Part shown: in pieces, positions 21,014-30,723 of the stretch
How the letters are laid out: each line of letters begins with the position of its first letter
Position numbering within the stretch: position 1 is the first letter of the stretch
From: Colwellia sp.
GTDB taxonomy: Bacteria; Pseudomonadota; Gammaproteobacteria; Enterobacterales; Alteromonadaceae
Direction of reading: 5' to 3'
Length of the DNA: 64,000 nt
Assembly (NCBI GenBank): GCA_020630795.1
Contig: JAHDIK010000003.1
Coordinates: 172,344 to 236,343, forward strand
Notes under the pieces: model-generated
What the model was told of the DNA's origin: nothing
Databases searched by the model: none
What the model saw: only the letters and a program-made list of their open reading frames with translations
Translations under genes and position numbers: made by a program

Positions 21014-21949
21014 ATGAATCAGTACAATAATGGACGCTATTTTACGATAGCGACTCGCTCGTTTTTTATATCACTTGTTGGAATAGGATTAATAGCTCCC
21101 TTTACGTTTTTAAAAAGTAACATTAGTTGCTGCGTAAATGATGTTGCTAAAAATGAACAAGGCAATGTTGAGCATGTAGCTCAAAAAGGTCACTCGTTAG
21201 CTGAAGAGTCTCCTCAAAAACAAGTTACTCAAACACCTAAAAAGCAAACAAAACGAAAAATTTATGAGGTTCCATTACATAACGTTGAGTTGCCAAATTT
21301 TTCGGATATTAAAGACGTTAAAGAAAAGAAAAGGCAATTTTTCGCGTTTATACAACCTGCCATAGAAAAACATCATGAGCAAATATTGAACACCCGTGCC
21401 CAACTTGTTGAGATTAAAGAGCAATATATAAAAGCGCATACGCTATCGCCTAGCCAAAAAACGTTAATTAACGAGTTACTTGTAAGATACAAAATTAAAA
21501 CCAAATACGGTGTAATGTCTCAACTTAATCGATTGTTGAACAAAGTTGATATTGTGCCTGTACCTTTAACTTTAGTTCAAGCAGCTAATGAATCGGCTTG
21601 GGGAACATCACGCTTTTCACGAGTTGGGTTAAACTTTTTTGGTATTTGGTGTTTTAAAAAGGGATGCGGAATGGTACCTAGCGGTAGGGATTTAGATGCA
21701 GACCATGAAGTAGAAGCATTCAAAAGCGTCGACGATGCAATACGTAAGTACACTCATAATATTAACACTAATAATGCGTACAGGATGTTTAGGAAGATAA
21801 GAAAAGAGCTTAGAGATGAAAACTTACCGTTGTCTTCTGAAGCCTTAGCCTCTGGATTAATTCACTATTCAGAACGTGGCGATGAATACGTAAAAGAGCT
21901 CATTGAAATGATTAGATTTAATCAAAAGTACTTTCAATATTCATCATAA
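21014..21949 (+). CDS. bax: Bax-like peptidoglycan glucosaminidase
   Basis: A 311-residue protein from the second of two tandem ATGs (21011, 21014); AAAGGA is 5 bases from the second. An N-terminal membrane anchor or signal segment (near residues 13-32) is followed by a basic, polar stretch and a C-terminal glucosaminidase domain with VQAANESAWGTSRFSRVGLNFFGIWCF, including the catalytic Glu in ANES. The family cleaves between N-acetylglucosamine and N-acetylmuramic acid in the wall. It is co-transcribed with the preceding membrane protein. The terminator follows at 21974. Confidence 0.85.
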   Translation: MNQYNNGRYFTIATRSFFISLVGIGLIAPFTFLKSNISCCVNDVAKNEQGNVEHVAQKGHSLAEESPQKQVTQTPKKQTKRKIYEVPLHNVELPNFSDIKDVKEKKRQFFAFIQPAIEKHHEQILNTRAQLVEIKEQYIKAHTLSPSQKTLINELLVRYKIKTKYGVMSQLNRLLNKVDIVPVPLTLVQAANESAWGTSRFSRVGLNFFGIWCFKKGCGMVPSGRDLDADHEVEAFKSVDDAIRKYTHNINTNNAYRMFRKIRKELRDENLPLSSEALASGLIHYSERGDEYVKELIEMIRFNQKYFQYSS

Positions 21950-21973
21950 CGGTTAAATGTGTTTGTAAGCACT

Positions 21974-22001
21974 AAAGTATGGTCTTTCACGACCATACTT
22001 T
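21974..22001. terminator. hairpin terminator between bax and ttcA
   Basis: AAAGTATGGTC (21974-21984) pairs exactly with GACCATACTTT (21991-22001) around TTTCAC. It lies between convergent stops and can serve both strands, though the T-runs are short. Confidence 0.7.
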
Positions 22002-22013
22002 GCCTCAAATATG

Positions 22014-22952
22014 TTATTTAATTTCTACAATTTCAATGCCATTTAACTTCTGATTTTCATCAATCGACGTTACTTCTTTCTGAATAGTTGGAATGCTTTC
22101 TTGGTCAAATGCGGTGTCACCGCCATTGATTATACCCGAGTCTTTTGTAATGTTTTTAAAGTCAAACAACTCGTTGTCACACATGTGAGACGGCACGACA
22201 TTCTTCATTGCTGTAAACATTGATTCAATTCTGCCAGGATGATTCTTGTTCCAATCATTAAGCATATGTTTAATGTTTTGACGTTGTAAATTTGGCTGAG
22301 AACCACAAAGGTTACAAGGTATTATTGGGAAGCCTTTAAGTTCCGCGTATTGTATAAGTTCTTCCTCTTTACAGAAAGCCAATGGTCTTATGACAACATG
22401 TTCACCATTGTCAGAAACAAGCTTAGCCGGCATAGACTTTATTTTTCCGCCATAAAACATGTTTAACATGAGTGTTTCAATCATGTCGTCTCTGTGATGG
22501 CCCAAAGCAACTTTGGTTGCGCCTAGTTCATTAGCGGCCTTGTACAAAATTGCGCGCCTTAGTCGAGAGCATAGACTACAAGTGGTTTTACCTTCAGGAA
22601 TTTTTTCTTTTACGATGGTGTAAGTATCTTCTTCTACTATTTTGTAATCAACACCTAAAGACTCTAAATAGTTAGGAAGTATATGTTCAGGAAAGCCGGG
22701 TTGCTTTTGATCAAGATTGACTGCGACTAAATCAAATTTGATTGGCGCGAGTGTTTTCAAAATCATTAAAATTGAAAGCAAGGCGTAGCTGTCTTTACCA
22801 CCAGATAAGCACACCATTATTTTATCGCCATCTTCAATCATGTTGTATTCAGCTATTGCTTGGCCAACATGTCGACGTAAACGCTTTTCTAGCTTATTAA
22901 GCTGAGTAGTTTGTGTAGGAGTGAGTTTTGGTGATGAAGGTAATGCAGTCAT
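22014..22952 (-). CDS. ttcA: tRNA 2-thiocytidine(32) synthetase TtcA
   Basis: A 312-residue (E. coli 311) enzyme that adds sulfur to C32 of some tRNAs. It has the PP-loop [13 protein letters not shown] near residue 50, the iron-sulfur cysteine pairs [10 protein letters not shown] and [13 protein letters not shown], and [21 protein letters not shown]. TtcA lies beside uspE and fnr in many gammaproteobacteria. An extra tail of about 30 residues extends past the conserved core. A good -10 box lies upstream. Confidence 0.95.
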   Translation of the reverse strand: MTALPSSPKLTPTQTTQLNKLEKRLRRHVGQAIAEYNMIEDGDKIMVCLSGGKDSYALLSILMILKTLAPIKFDLVAVNLDQKQPGFPEHILPNYLESLGVDYKIVEEDTYTIVKEKIPEGKTTCSLCSRLRRAILYKAANELGATKVALGHHRDDMIETLMLNMFYGGKIKSMPAKLVSDNGEHVVIRPLAFCKEEELIQYAELKGFPIIPCNLCGSQPNLQRQNIKHMLNDWNKNHPGRIESMFTAMKNVVPSHMCDNELFDFKNITKDSGIINGGDTAFDQESIPTIQKEVTSIDENQKLNGIEIVEIK

Positions 22953-22979
22953 AATAATTCCCGTGAAATTAGCGGGCGC

Positions 22980-22985
22980 ATTATA
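22980..22985 (-). promoter_or_regulatory. -10 box for ttcA
   Basis: A consensus TATAAT on the minus strand, 28 bases before the ttcA ATG. The -35 region is weak (no clear TTGACA at 16-18 bases), so the promoter may need an activator. Confidence 0.5.
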
Positions 22986-23080
22986 CCTAATGTAGTTGAG
23001 TTTAGAAACAAGCTAAGAGCAGTAACCAAGTGGTATGGTATCTAAACTCTTAGCTTTATTTGAGGATTACAGAATTGGTG

Positions 23081-24010
23081 TTAACGTGCGAATGGAGATA
23101 CATAACCATTAGGTTTCAGTGCTAACACGTCACAGTTAAGCCTATCAATAACATGTTCGGCGGTGTTACCAATAAGTGCCGCAGATAAACCTGTTCGTCC
23201 AATTGTTCCAAGGATCACGAGCTCTGCGTCTAATTTGTCTGCCATCGCTTGAATAACATCTTCAGGTAAACCTTCTTTAACATGTGTATTTTCAACAGGA
23301 ATACAGTACCTATTGCAGTGTTCTACCATTGCTTGTTGGTGATGGTTAAACATGCTGTTGTTGTAGTCGGCAGCATTAAACTCTGGTATTTCTATTGAAA
23401 TGTTTACCGGTGTTCCTGGATAAGAATTAACTAGGTGTACGTTGGCACTAATAGTTTTTGCTAAGTCATTAGCTTGTGCTGTTATTTTATCGTTTAGTGA
23501 AATATGCTCTTCTTCGTCACTACCAACGTTTATCGCAGCAACGATGTTGCCGTTTTCTGGCCATAAATGGTCTTTAACTAATAAAACAGGACACGGACAT
23601 TTTCTTAATATATGCCAGTCTGTAGGAGTAAAAATTACAGATTTAAGTTTGTCGTGCTCATGTGTTCCTTTGATCACAATATCGTGGTCTTGCTCTAAAA
23701 CTTCGTTGATCACCGCTTCAAAAGGGCGATTATGCCAAACTACTTTTGTATCAATAGTTAAATTTTCAGTATTTAAACCGCTAATAATAGTATTGAGCCA
23801 TTGTTGACGATCATCTATTACTGAGTTGCGCATCGTTTCGCGTTCGTCGCTAGACAACATAGTTGTCATTTCATAAGAAAAATCAAAGATAGTTAAAAAT
23901 GCAGTAATATTTGCACGAGTATGATTTGCAAGTTCGATACTACGTTTTAATGCTTTTTGATCTTCAACAGTCGGATCGATAACCGTTAAGATATTTTGAT
24001 ATTTTTTCAT
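23081..24010 (-). CDS. uspE: universal stress protein UspE
   Basis: A 309-residue cytoplasmic protein (E. coli 316) made of two tandem Usp domains. The first begins KYQNILTVIDPTVEDQKALKRSIELA; the second ends ELVILGTIGRTGLSAALIGNTAEHVIDRLNCDVLALKP, with the Gly-rich nucleotide-contact loop. The first domain has IVIKGTHEHDKLKSVIFTPTDWHILRKCPCPVLLV. It lies between fnr and ttcA, as in Shewanella and E. coli relatives. The upstream FNR box with a well-placed -10 suggests induction when oxygen is low. Confidence 0.93.
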   Translation of the reverse strand: MKKYQNILTVIDPTVEDQKALKRSIELANHTRANITAFLTIFDFSYEMTTMLSSDERETMRNSVIDDRQQWLNTIISGLNTENLTIDTKVVWHNRPFEAVINEVLEQDHDIVIKGTHEHDKLKSVIFTPTDWHILRKCPCPVLLVKDHLWPENGNIVAAINVGSDEEEHISLNDKITAQANDLAKTISANVHLVNSYPGTPVNISIEIPEFNAADYNNSMFNHHQQAMVEHCNRYCIPVENTHVKEGLPEDVIQAMADKLDAELVILGTIGRTGLSAALIGNTAEHVIDRLNCDVLALKPNGYVSPFAR

Positions 24011-24044
24011 AACAACATTCCTAATTATTAGACTATCTCTAATT

Positions 24045-24088
24045 AGTATAATGTATTAATCAGATTTTTTTTATTTGTTTTAAATCAA
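24045..24088 (-). promoter_or_regulatory. FNR-dependent promoter of uspE
   Basis: The FNR box TTGTT-TTAA-ATCAA lies at 24075-24088 (9 of 10 consensus half-site bases). On the minus strand a TATACT -10 box lies at 24050-24045. The predicted start of transcription, near 24038-24040, puts the box centre (24081.5) at about -42, the class II activator position. The leader would be about 30 bases. Confidence 0.75.
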
Positions 24089-24178
24089 AGTTGTACTTAT
24101 TTAGTGACGTAGTTCAATAAGATATTTAGGAAGGCATAATAAGGTATTTATGCTGTATAAATACCTTATTTTTAATAC

Positions 24179-24898
24179 TTAAAGTGAGGCTGTTTCGTTA
24201 AGTTGATGGATGTTTTTAATCGTAATAAGTTTACCATCTACATCAATTAATCCACTTTTATGGAAGCGGTTGAGTAATCGACTGATTGTTTCGACGGTTA
24301 AACCAATATAGTTACCAATATCGCTTCTGGTCATTGTTAACCTAAACTCAGAAGAAGATAACCCTCTTGCATGATATCGAGAACTTAATGTGCTAATAAA
24401 CGTAGCTAAACGTTGTTCAGCATTTTTTCTGTTTAATAACATTAACATTTCTTGATCTGAGCGAATTTCAGTGCTCATCATACGAAGAATTTGTTTTTTT
24501 AATTTAGGCATGCTGTTAGATAGCGAATCTAACGTGTTGTATGGAATTTCACACACCATAGATGTTTCTAATGCTTTAGCAAAACTTGGGTGTTCTGCCC
24601 CCGCAATCGCATCAAAGCCAAGTAAATCACCAGCGAGATGGAAGCCCGTAATTTGTTCTTCGCCTTGTTCGTTTACCGTGAAAGTTTTAAATGTACCTGA
24701 ACGTATAGCATATAAAGAGTGCATTTCGTCGCCATCTTGAAATAGCTGTTCACCTTTGTGGATAGGCTTTTTACGATCAATAATGCTATCTAACGTATCG
24801 AGCTCTTTATCATTTAAAGAGAAAGGAAGGCATAGTTCACTGATACTACAGTTTTGGCAGTGAATATGTTGTTTTCCGGAACATTGACTACTTTCCAT
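24179..24898 (-). CDS. fnr: FNR/EtrA-family anaerobic transcription regulator
   Basis: A 239-residue (E. coli 250) Crp-family regulator that senses oxygen with a 4Fe-4S cluster. The cluster cysteines are visible: C14, C17 and C23 in [11 protein letters not shown], and C116 in SMVCEIP. The cNMP-like fold carries [11 protein letters not shown] and [15 protein letters not shown]. The DNA-binding helix is [18 protein letters not shown], with the E-SR recognition residues that read TTGAT. It lies between the cbb3 assembly genes and uspE. Its likely targets in this window are uspE and ccoNOQP, both with matching boxes. Confidence 0.96.
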   Translation of the reverse strand: MESSQCSGKQHIHCQNCSISELCLPFSLNDKELDTLDSIIDRKKPIHKGEQLFQDGDEMHSLYAIRSGTFKTFTVNEQGEEQITGFHLAGDLLGFDAIAGAEHPSFAKALETSMVCEIPYNTLDSLSNSMPKLKKQILRMMSTEIRSDQEMLMLLNRKNAEQRLATFISTLSSRYHARGLSSSEFRLTMTRSDIGNYIGLTVETISRLLNRFHKSGLIDVDGKLITIKNIHQLNETASL

Positions 24899-24941
24899 AA
24901 ATATCCATACAAATATAGAGGCTTAATAAAGATTGATCATA

Positions 24942-25613
24942 TTAGAACAGCAGATGATATGCAATGTATAAACTATATATTCCATATGTAATCAAACCTA
25001 AAGCCATTGATTTTCTAAAAATATTGTTATTAATGAATGTTTTAATCTTGATTGCGCCATAAGACATTATGAGAAGAGAGGGTAGAGTTCCAAGCCCAAA
25101 AAAGGTCATAATCAACGCACCATTTATTGTATTACCGCTTGCCAACGACCATGTTAACATTGAGTACACTAACCCACACGGTAGCCACCCCCATAGAGCA
25201 CCAAGCCCAAGAGCTTTTGCTGAAGAATTAACCGGAATAAAGTGTTTAGCTAATGGTGATATATATTTCCATATACCTTTTCCTGCTTTTTCTATCTGTG
25301 AAAGCCACATTAACCATTGGCCAATATATAGCCCTAGAAAAATAAGAAATAGTGCTGCTATCATATGTAAAATAGCGAGCGGTAAACCTATTTTTTGAAC
25401 GGCTATTGAGCCAGTAAAACCTACAATGCCACCTATAATTGAATAAGATAAAATTCTTCCAATATTGTAACTTAATATAAGACGTGTGCTTGGGTTTGAT
25501 GATGTGGTTGGTATTGCAGAAGTCAGCATTGATGTAATACCACCGCACATACCGAGGCAATGGCCCGATCCTAATATGCCGATGACGAACGCTGAAAATA
25601 AATCAATACTCAT
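24942..25613 (-). CDS. TauE/SafE-like membrane protein of the cbb3 assembly locus
   Basis: A 223-residue protein with six hydrophobic helices and the motifs GILGSGHCLGMCGGITSML (near residues 13-31) and ALGLGALWGWLPCGLVYSML. These GHCxGMCGG and PCG segments mark the DsbD/SafE-like branch found next to ccoS and ccoI in many proteobacteria. The Cys-containing motifs and the location suggest a role in copper or redox handling during cytochrome cbb3 assembly; this is inference. It is 5 bases after ccoS and ends the operon before fnr. Confidence 0.8.
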   Translation of the reverse strand: MSIDLFSAFVIGILGSGHCLGMCGGITSMLTSAIPTTSSNPSTRLILSYNIGRILSYSIIGGIVGFTGSIAVQKIGLPLAILHMIAALFLIFLGLYIGQWLMWLSQIEKAGKGIWKYISPLAKHFIPVNSSAKALGLGALWGWLPCGLVYSMLTWSLASGNTINGALIMTFFGLGTLPSLLIMSYGAIKIKTFINNNIFRKSMALGLITYGIYSLYIAYHLLF

Positions 25614-25618
25614 AGCAA

Positions 25619-25846
25619 TTAACGTTGTTTATCGTGGTCGTTTTGGGTTGCTTTACTCTTAATAGTTATTTCTTCTGAATTAGCGTTTTCGTTTTGATTA
25701 TTTTGTTCAGATTCTTCAAACAAAATACTTAGGCCTTGTTTCTCTAGGTCATCAAACTGTTCAGTTTTTACTGCCCAAAAAAATAAATAAATACCAATAG
25801 CTGTGAGTAGCACTGCAATAGGAATTAGAATGTAGATAATACTCAT
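25619..25846 (-). CDS. ccoS: cbb3-type cytochrome oxidase assembly protein CcoS
   Basis: A 75-residue protein with one membrane helix (residues 3-25) followed by the family motif FFWAVKTEQFDDLEKQGLSILFEE. CcoS is needed for heme and copper insertion into cytochrome cbb3. It is 2 bases after ccoI and 5 bases before the TauE/SafE-like gene. The C-terminal tail is polar and slightly longer than usual. Confidence 0.92.
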   Translation of the reverse strand: MSIIYILIPIAVLLTAIGIYLFFWAVKTEQFDDLEKQGLSILFEESEQNNQNENANSEEITIKSKATQNDHDKQR

Positions 25847-25848
25847 GC

Positions 25849-28230
25849 TTACCTCTTTAATAGGCGTAGTGAATTAGTGGTAACCAATATAGAGCTTGCA
25901 GACATCCCTATAACAGCCATGTAAGGAGTAATATACCCCATCACTGCTAACGGAAGCACAATTGCATTATATCCGAATGCCCAAAGGTAGTTTTGCCAAA
26001 TAATTTTTTTTGTTTTTTTCGCTATTTTCTTCAAGTTTATAATGTTAGTTAAATCACTATTAAGCAAAATAATATCGGCGCCATTTTTGGCAATATCGGT
26101 TCCGTTACCCATTGCTATTGAGAGATGAGCAGCGCCAAAAACAGGTGTGTCATTAACACCATCGCCAATCATAGTGACAACGTGGTCTTGTTGAATTTTT
26201 TTTAAAATATCTACCTTATCATGTGCTGTTAAACCGTGATGAATGGCGTCTAGCTTGAGTTGTGCTTGTACTTTGTTACAGCCTGCCTCATTGTCGCCAG
26301 AGAGCATTAACGTTTTGATAGACTGATTGTGTAGATCAGATATTAAGTCGGACGCATTTTCTCGAATAGAATCTGAAAGGTAAAACGCAGCAACAAGTTC
26401 GTCATTTTTTGTAAGTACACACTGTGCGTCTTTAAAGGTATGTGATGGATCTGATAACAACCAGCTTGCTTTACCTATTTTATAAGTAGTTGAATTATAA
26501 ATGCCTGAAACACCTGAGCTAGGTGTTATCTCTACGTATTTTACGTTTACTGAAAAGTCTCTGTATTGAGTGAACGCTTTGGCAAGAGGATGTTCTGAAT
26601 GTGCTTCAAGTGCTGCAGCAATTGTAAGTAATTCCTGTTCCTGTAGTGATTGATTAACAACTTCAATTTTTTCAATTGTAAACTCGCCAGTGGTTAACGT
26701 ACCTGTTTTATCGAAAGCAATGCAATTAACACTTGGCATGGTTTCCATCGCATGTGGTGATTTGATCATTATTCCACGTTTATTTAACGCAACGGTCGCA
26801 CACGTAAGTGCAGTAGGTGTAGCCAACGATAAGGCACAAGGGCAGGTGGCTACAAGTACAGAAAGGGTGATCCAAAAGGCTTCGTCTGGTAAATGTGTAT
26901 TCCAATATAAAGCCGTTCCAATTGCTGTCAACAGAATAACCGCCACAAAATATTGAGCAATTTTGTCAGACAATTGAGCTAATTTGGGTTTATGTGCTTG
27001 TGACGATTCACTAAGTCGTATCATTTGACTTAAAAATGAGTGTTGGTTCTCTTTTTTTACTTCTACTGTTAAGTTACCGTCTCCATTTATTGTGCCAGCT
27101 AGCACGGTATCTCCGACAGTTTTAGTTACGGGCAATTGCTCGCCAGATAACATGGCTTCGTTTAGTTGACTCGCTCCCGTAACGATTATTCCATCAGCAG
27201 GAACAGTTTCACCTGGCTTGATGAGTACAACGTCGAATTTTTGTAATTTTTTAGCCGCGACAAACTCTTCACTATTGTTGTTAATTCGTGTAGCTGTCAT
27301 CGGCATAAGTTTGAGTAAATTCGCTGATACATGAGAGGCACGGAGTCGCGCGCGAAATTCTAAAAACTTTCCGATGAGCAGTAGAAAAGTGAACATGGAA
27401 ACTGATTCAAAATATACTTCACCTTGTTGGCTAACTGTTGCCCAAACACTCGCGCAAAAGGCTAACGTTATAGCGATAGATACCGGAACATCCATCGACA
27501 GTCTTTTCATTTTTAAGGTGTTAATTGCGCCAGTATAAAAAGGGAGAGCGCCGTAAGTAATAATAGGAATAGCTAAAATCATACTTGCCCAACGCAAGTA
27601 GAGCTCTGTATGTTCAGACATGCCTGAAAATGCGCCAAAGTATAAACCGACAGCAATCATCATAACTTGCATCATTAAAATGCCGGAAATACCAAGGCGC
27701 TTTATAAATTGTTTGCTTTGTTTTTGATTAGATTCTTCAACTTGGCTTGCTTTAAACGGAAGGGCTTTATAGCCAATATTATCAATTGCTTTTAATATTT
27801 GACTGAACTTTAACTTACTTTCTTCCCATCGCACGGTTGCTCGTTGCGTGGTGGCGTTTACGTTGATTGATTTTATGCCGGGTTCTTTTGAAAGTTGCAT
27901 TTCTATAAGCCATGCACAGGCTGCACAGCTTATGCCGTCTACAGTAAGGATAGTCTCCTTAAAGTCGTCGGTTTTGTATGTAAATTCTTCTTGTAAGCTT
28001 TCATCATCAAGTAGCTGATTACGCTTTAACTGTTGTGGAACAAGTTGTTCGCCTTTTGGAGCTAGCTCCGTTCTGAATCGGTAATAGTCAGTAAGATTGT
28101 TTTCAACAATAGCAGACGCAACAGACTCGCAGCCAATACAACACATAGGTTGGCTAACACTATCAATATTTACATGGAGGTCGATCCCTTTAGGGATGTT
28201 TTCACCACAATGAAAGCAGGTACAAAGCAT
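25849..28230 (-). CDS. ccoI: CcoI/FixI copper-type P1B ATPase
   Basis: A 793-residue inner-membrane ATPase, thought to supply copper to cytochrome cbb3. In order it has an N-terminal Cys-rich region (CFHCGENIP, CCIGC), a heavy-metal domain with GISCAACAWLIE, membrane helices, the actuator TGE-like segment (ML SGEQLPVTK), the CPC metal motif in VATCPCALSLATP, the phosphorylation loop DKTGTLTTG and the hinge MIGDGVNDTPVF. The double Cys-rich N-terminus is typical of CcoI rather than CopA. It is 5 bases after ccoH. Confidence 0.94.
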   Translation of the reverse strand: MLCTCFHCGENIPKGIDLHVNIDSVSQPMCCIGCESVASAIVENNLTDYYRFRTELAPKGEQLVPQQLKRNQLLDDESLQEEFTYKTDDFKETILTVDGISCAACAWLIEMQLSKEPGIKSINVNATTQRATVRWEESKLKFSQILKAIDNIGYKALPFKASQVEESNQKQSKQFIKRLGISGILMMQVMMIAVGLYFGAFSGMSEHTELYLRWASMILAIPIITYGALPFYTGAINTLKMKRLSMDVPVSIAITLAFCASVWATVSQQGEVYFESVSMFTFLLLIGKFLEFRARLRASHVSANLLKLMPMTATRINNNSEEFVAAKKLQKFDVVLIKPGETVPADGIIVTGASQLNEAMLSGEQLPVTKTVGDTVLAGTINGDGNLTVEVKKENQHSFLSQMIRLSESSQAHKPKLAQLSDKIAQYFVAVILLTAIGTALYWNTHLPDEAFWITLSVLVATCPCALSLATPTALTCATVALNKRGIMIKSPHAMETMPSVNCIAFDKTGTLTTGEFTIEKIEVVNQSLQEQELLTIAAALEAHSEHPLAKAFTQYRDFSVNVKYVEITPSSGVSGIYNSTTYKIGKASWLLSDPSHTFKDAQCVLTKNDELVAAFYLSDSIRENASDLISDLHNQSIKTLMLSGDNEAGCNKVQAQLKLDAIHHGLTAHDKVDILKKIQQDHVVTMIGDGVNDTPVFGAAHLSIAMGNGTDIAKNGADIILLNSDLTNIINLKKIAKKTKKIIWQNYLWAFGYNAIVLPLAVMGYITPYMAVIGMSASSILVTTNSLRLLKR

Positions 28231-28235
28231 TCTAT

Positions 28236-28727
28236 TTATTTTTTGTCAGGAAATGGAACAATATCAATTTCAGAAGATTGTGGTAAGTGAATCGTGTTTT
28301 GAATTTTCCACGTTTTATCAAACGGTAATAATGTGATTTGCCACTTGCCTTCGAGCATGGTCTCTAAATGTTGTCTGAATGCACCATCACCATCAGGTGT
28401 TAGGGTATATGTAATGTCTTTAGATTCTTGAGTAGGGTGATAGAAGGCCACGTGCAATAGAGGGAATTCTTTTTCTATTCCGGTTGGGCGTATCACTAAT
28501 TCGTTGTTTTTAGTTGTAAGTGAGAATTTCATTCCCTGCTTTTGAGCAAGCTTAATTTTAGATATCTCTAAATTAATTGCTTTACCTTTTTTATAGTAAT
28601 CGCCAACAACAAGCGGATCGGGATCGTCATTAGCAATGATGAAAGTGGCTATACCGGCTACAACCGCAGAAAATGGTAAGAAAAATACCAACCAAGCCCA
28701 AGGTTCTTTGTACCAATTTGTTGTCAT
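28236..28727 (-). CDS. ccoH: FixH/CcoH cbb3 oxidase assembly protein
   Basis: A 163-residue protein with one N-terminal membrane helix (WAWLVFFLPFSAVVAGIATFIIA) and the family motif DPLVVGDYYKKGKAINLE just after it. The rest is a periplasmic beta-rich domain. FixH/CcoH is required for stable cytochrome cbb3. It starts the ccoH-ccoI-ccoS-TauE/SafE operon, about 180 bases after ccoP and behind the ccoP terminator, so it needs its own promoter. No ccoG gene is found between ccoP and ccoH. Confidence 0.9.
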   Translation of the reverse strand: MTTNWYKEPWAWLVFFLPFSAVVAGIATFIIANDDPDPLVVGDYYKKGKAINLEISKIKLAQKQGMKFSLTTKNNELVIRPTGIEKEFPLLHVAFYHPTQESKDITYTLTPDGDGAFRQHLETMLEGKWQITLLPFDKTWKIQNTIHLPQSSEIDIVPFPDKK

Positions 28728-28852
28728 TTATTTTGCCTTAATATGATGCTAATTAACTACCGAGATATTATACGTTTTTATGGGAGGTGAACCAAGAAAA
28801 GTTAGTAATGAAATGGGTAGAGTGTTCTTATATATGTATGTTAGGTTTACGC

Positions 28853-28889
28853 AATAAAAAAGCCTTATTGTATTGAGCAATAAGGCTTT
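28853..28889 (-). terminator. terminator of ccoNOQP
   Basis: AAAGCCTTATTG (28859-28870) pairs exactly with CAATAAGGCTTT (28878-28889) around a 7-base loop. On the minus strand the stem is followed by U-rich TTTTATTG. It lies 20 bases beyond the ccoP stop. Confidence 0.9.
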
Positions 28890-28908
28890 AAAGCTAACCT
28901 AAACGTTA

Positions 28909-29883
28909 TTAGTCTTGAGATAGACTATAAACATAAGCGCTAATTACGTGAATTTTTTCTTCACCTAAAATATTAGACCAAGCTGGCATTACACCTGCAC
29001 GGCCATTTTTAATAGAAGCTTCAACTGCGCGAGGTGAACCACCGTATAACCAAATGTTATCAGTTAAGTTTGGAGCTCCTAATGGAATGCCCATTGCTAA
29101 GCTACCTTGGCCGTCTTGACCGTGACACGCTGAACACATTGCAAACTTAGCTTTACCTTTTGCTGCTACGTCAGCATCAACTTCACGTCCACTTAAGCTT
29201 AAAACATATGCAGCAACTTCTTTAACACCTGCTTCACCACCAAGTGCACTTTCCCAAGCCATCATACCGTTAGCTTTTCGGCCATCCATGATAGATTGTT
29301 TAATCGCTTCAGGTGAACCACCGTATAACCAGTCTTTATCTGCTAGGTCAGGGAAACCTGTTGTGCCACGAGCATCAGAACCATGACATTGTGAACAGTT
29401 TTGTAAGAACAAACGTTGTCCAACTTTCAATGCTTCTTCATCAGCAGCAAGCTCTTTAATATCACGAGCAGCGTAAGCTTCAAAGATAGGACCATATTTT
29501 TCATCTGCGCGACGAACTTCACGGTCATATTCTACTAATACGTTTGAGCCTTCTTTTAAATACTCAGCTGTTTTAGCTTTTGATTCTTCAATATTTAAAA
29601 TACCTTGGTTAGAACTTTTCCAGCCTAATAAGCCTTCCCAGTTACCTAAACCCGGGTATAGTAATAAATATCCGAAACCCCAAATAATTGTAATTAAGAA
29701 AAACGTACTCCACCATTTTGGAAGAGGGTTGTTAAGTTCTTCAATGCCGTCGAATGTGTGTCCCATTGACTCACCTTCTTCAACACCTGCAAAGTTCTTT
29801 AAACACATACGAAGTAGTAAAAAACAACCTACTAACGTGCCTAGGGTAAGAACTGATACCCAAATACTCCAGAAGCTAGACAT
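28909..29883 (-). CDS. ccoP: cytochrome c oxidase cbb3-type subunit III (CcoP)
   Basis: A 324-residue diheme subunit of the high-affinity terminal oxidase. The ATG at 29883 gives MSSFWSIWVSVLTLGTLVGCFLLL; the longer frame upstream overlaps ccoQ by more. Two membrane helices (near residues 6-26 and 56-75) lead to a periplasmic part with two heme c sites, CSQCH and CSACH, each followed by the expected Met-containing segment. The start overlaps the ccoQ end by 8 bases, so the two are translationally coupled. Confidence 0.95.
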   Translation of the reverse strand: MSSFWSIWVSVLTLGTLVGCFLLLRMCLKNFAGVEEGESMGHTFDGIEELNNPLPKWWSTFFLITIIWGFGYLLLYPGLGNWEGLLGWKSSNQGILNIEESKAKTAEYLKEGSNVLVEYDREVRRADEKYGPIFEAYAARDIKELAADEEALKVGQRLFLQNCSQCHGSDARGTTGFPDLADKDWLYGGSPEAIKQSIMDGRKANGMMAWESALGGEAGVKEVAAYVLSLSGREVDADVAAKGKAKFAMCSACHGQDGQGSLAMGIPLGAPNLTDNIWLYGGSPRAVEASIKNGRAGVMPAWSNILGEEKIHVISAYVYSLSQD

Positions 29884-30064
29884 TATTATTTGTCTCCTGC
29901 TTGTTACTTTCTTCAATAGGGTTGTTTACGTCATCTTCAAAAATTGAATTTGCCGCACTGTCAAATTCAGACTTTCTTTTTTTACTATATGACCAAACCA
30001 CTATGATGATAAATAGTGCCAAAATTAATAGGGCAAATGCCCCTCTTAGTGTTCCGTAGTCCAT
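29876..30064 (-). CDS. ccoQ: cbb3-type oxidase subunit CcoQ
   Basis: A 62-residue small subunit with one membrane helix (GAFALLILALFIIIVVWSY) followed by a YSKKRKSEFDSAAN segment typical of CcoQ/FixQ. It stabilises the CcoNOP complex. It lies 4 bases after ccoO and overlaps ccoP by 8 bases. Confidence 0.92.
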   Translation of the reverse strand: MDYGTLRGAFALLILALFIIIVVWSYSKKRKSEFDSAANSIFEDDVNNPIEESNKQETNNNV

Positions 30065-30068
30065 AAGG

Positions 30069-30716
30069 CTATCTCAACGCGTGGCCAAGAGACTGTAAGT
30101 AGGCAATAAGAGCATCCATTTCTTTTTTACCTTTTACAGCAGCTTTAGCGTTTGCGATTTCTTCAGCTGTATATAGCGGGATAGCATTGCCTTTTTCATC
30201 TTTGTGGCTACGATTTCTCGTTAAGAAGTTAAATGCTTCTAACTTTTTAGCGGTAAGTTCGCCGTCAAGTTCATTTTCTTCTAACCATTTAAAGCTTGGC
30301 ATGTTTGACTCTGGAACAACTGAACGAGGGTCAATTAAATGAGCTCTATGCCAGTCGTCACTGTATCGTTGACCTACTCGAGCTAAATCTGGACCAGTAC
30401 GCTTAGAACCCCATAAAAATGGATGTTCCCAAACGTGTTCACCAGCAACAGAGTAGTGACCATAACGTTCTGTTTCAGCTCGGAATGGACGTATCATTTG
30501 ACTGTGACATACGTTACAACCTTCACGAATGTATATATCTCGTCCTTCCATCTCAAGCGCAGTGTAAGCTCTTAAATTGTCTACCGGAGTAGTTGTTTCT
30601 TTTTGGAAAAACAACGGAGTTATTTCAACCAATCCACCAATACTGATAGCCATGATGGTAAATATGAAGAAGCGACCAACGTTTTTTTCTAATGATTCAT
30701 GTTTGTTTTTCATCAT
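30069..30716 (-). CDS. ccoO: cytochrome c oxidase cbb3-type subunit II (CcoO)
   Basis: A 215-residue monoheme subunit with an N-terminal membrane anchor (residues 13-35) and one heme c site, [14 protein letters not shown], near residue 65. [37 protein letters not shown] is the family signature. Two tandem ATGs (30716 and 30713) follow AAGGAG; the second has the better spacing. It is 7 bases after ccoN. Confidence 0.95.
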   Translation of the reverse strand: MMKNKHESLEKNVGRFFIFTIMAISIGGLVEITPLFFQKETTTPVDNLRAYTALEMEGRDIYIREGCNVCHSQMIRPFRAETERYGHYSVAGEHVWEHPFLWGSKRTGPDLARVGQRYSDDWHRAHLIDPRSVVPESNMPSFKWLEENELDGELTAKKLEAFNFLTRNRSHKDEKGNAIPLYTAEEIANAKAAVKGKKEMDALIAYLQSLGHALR

Positions 30717-30723
30717 ATTCTCC

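Noticed and set aside
24925-24945. TTGAT half-site near the fnr start as an FNR autoregulation box
   Set aside because: Only one half-site matches; the second half does not fit ATCAA.
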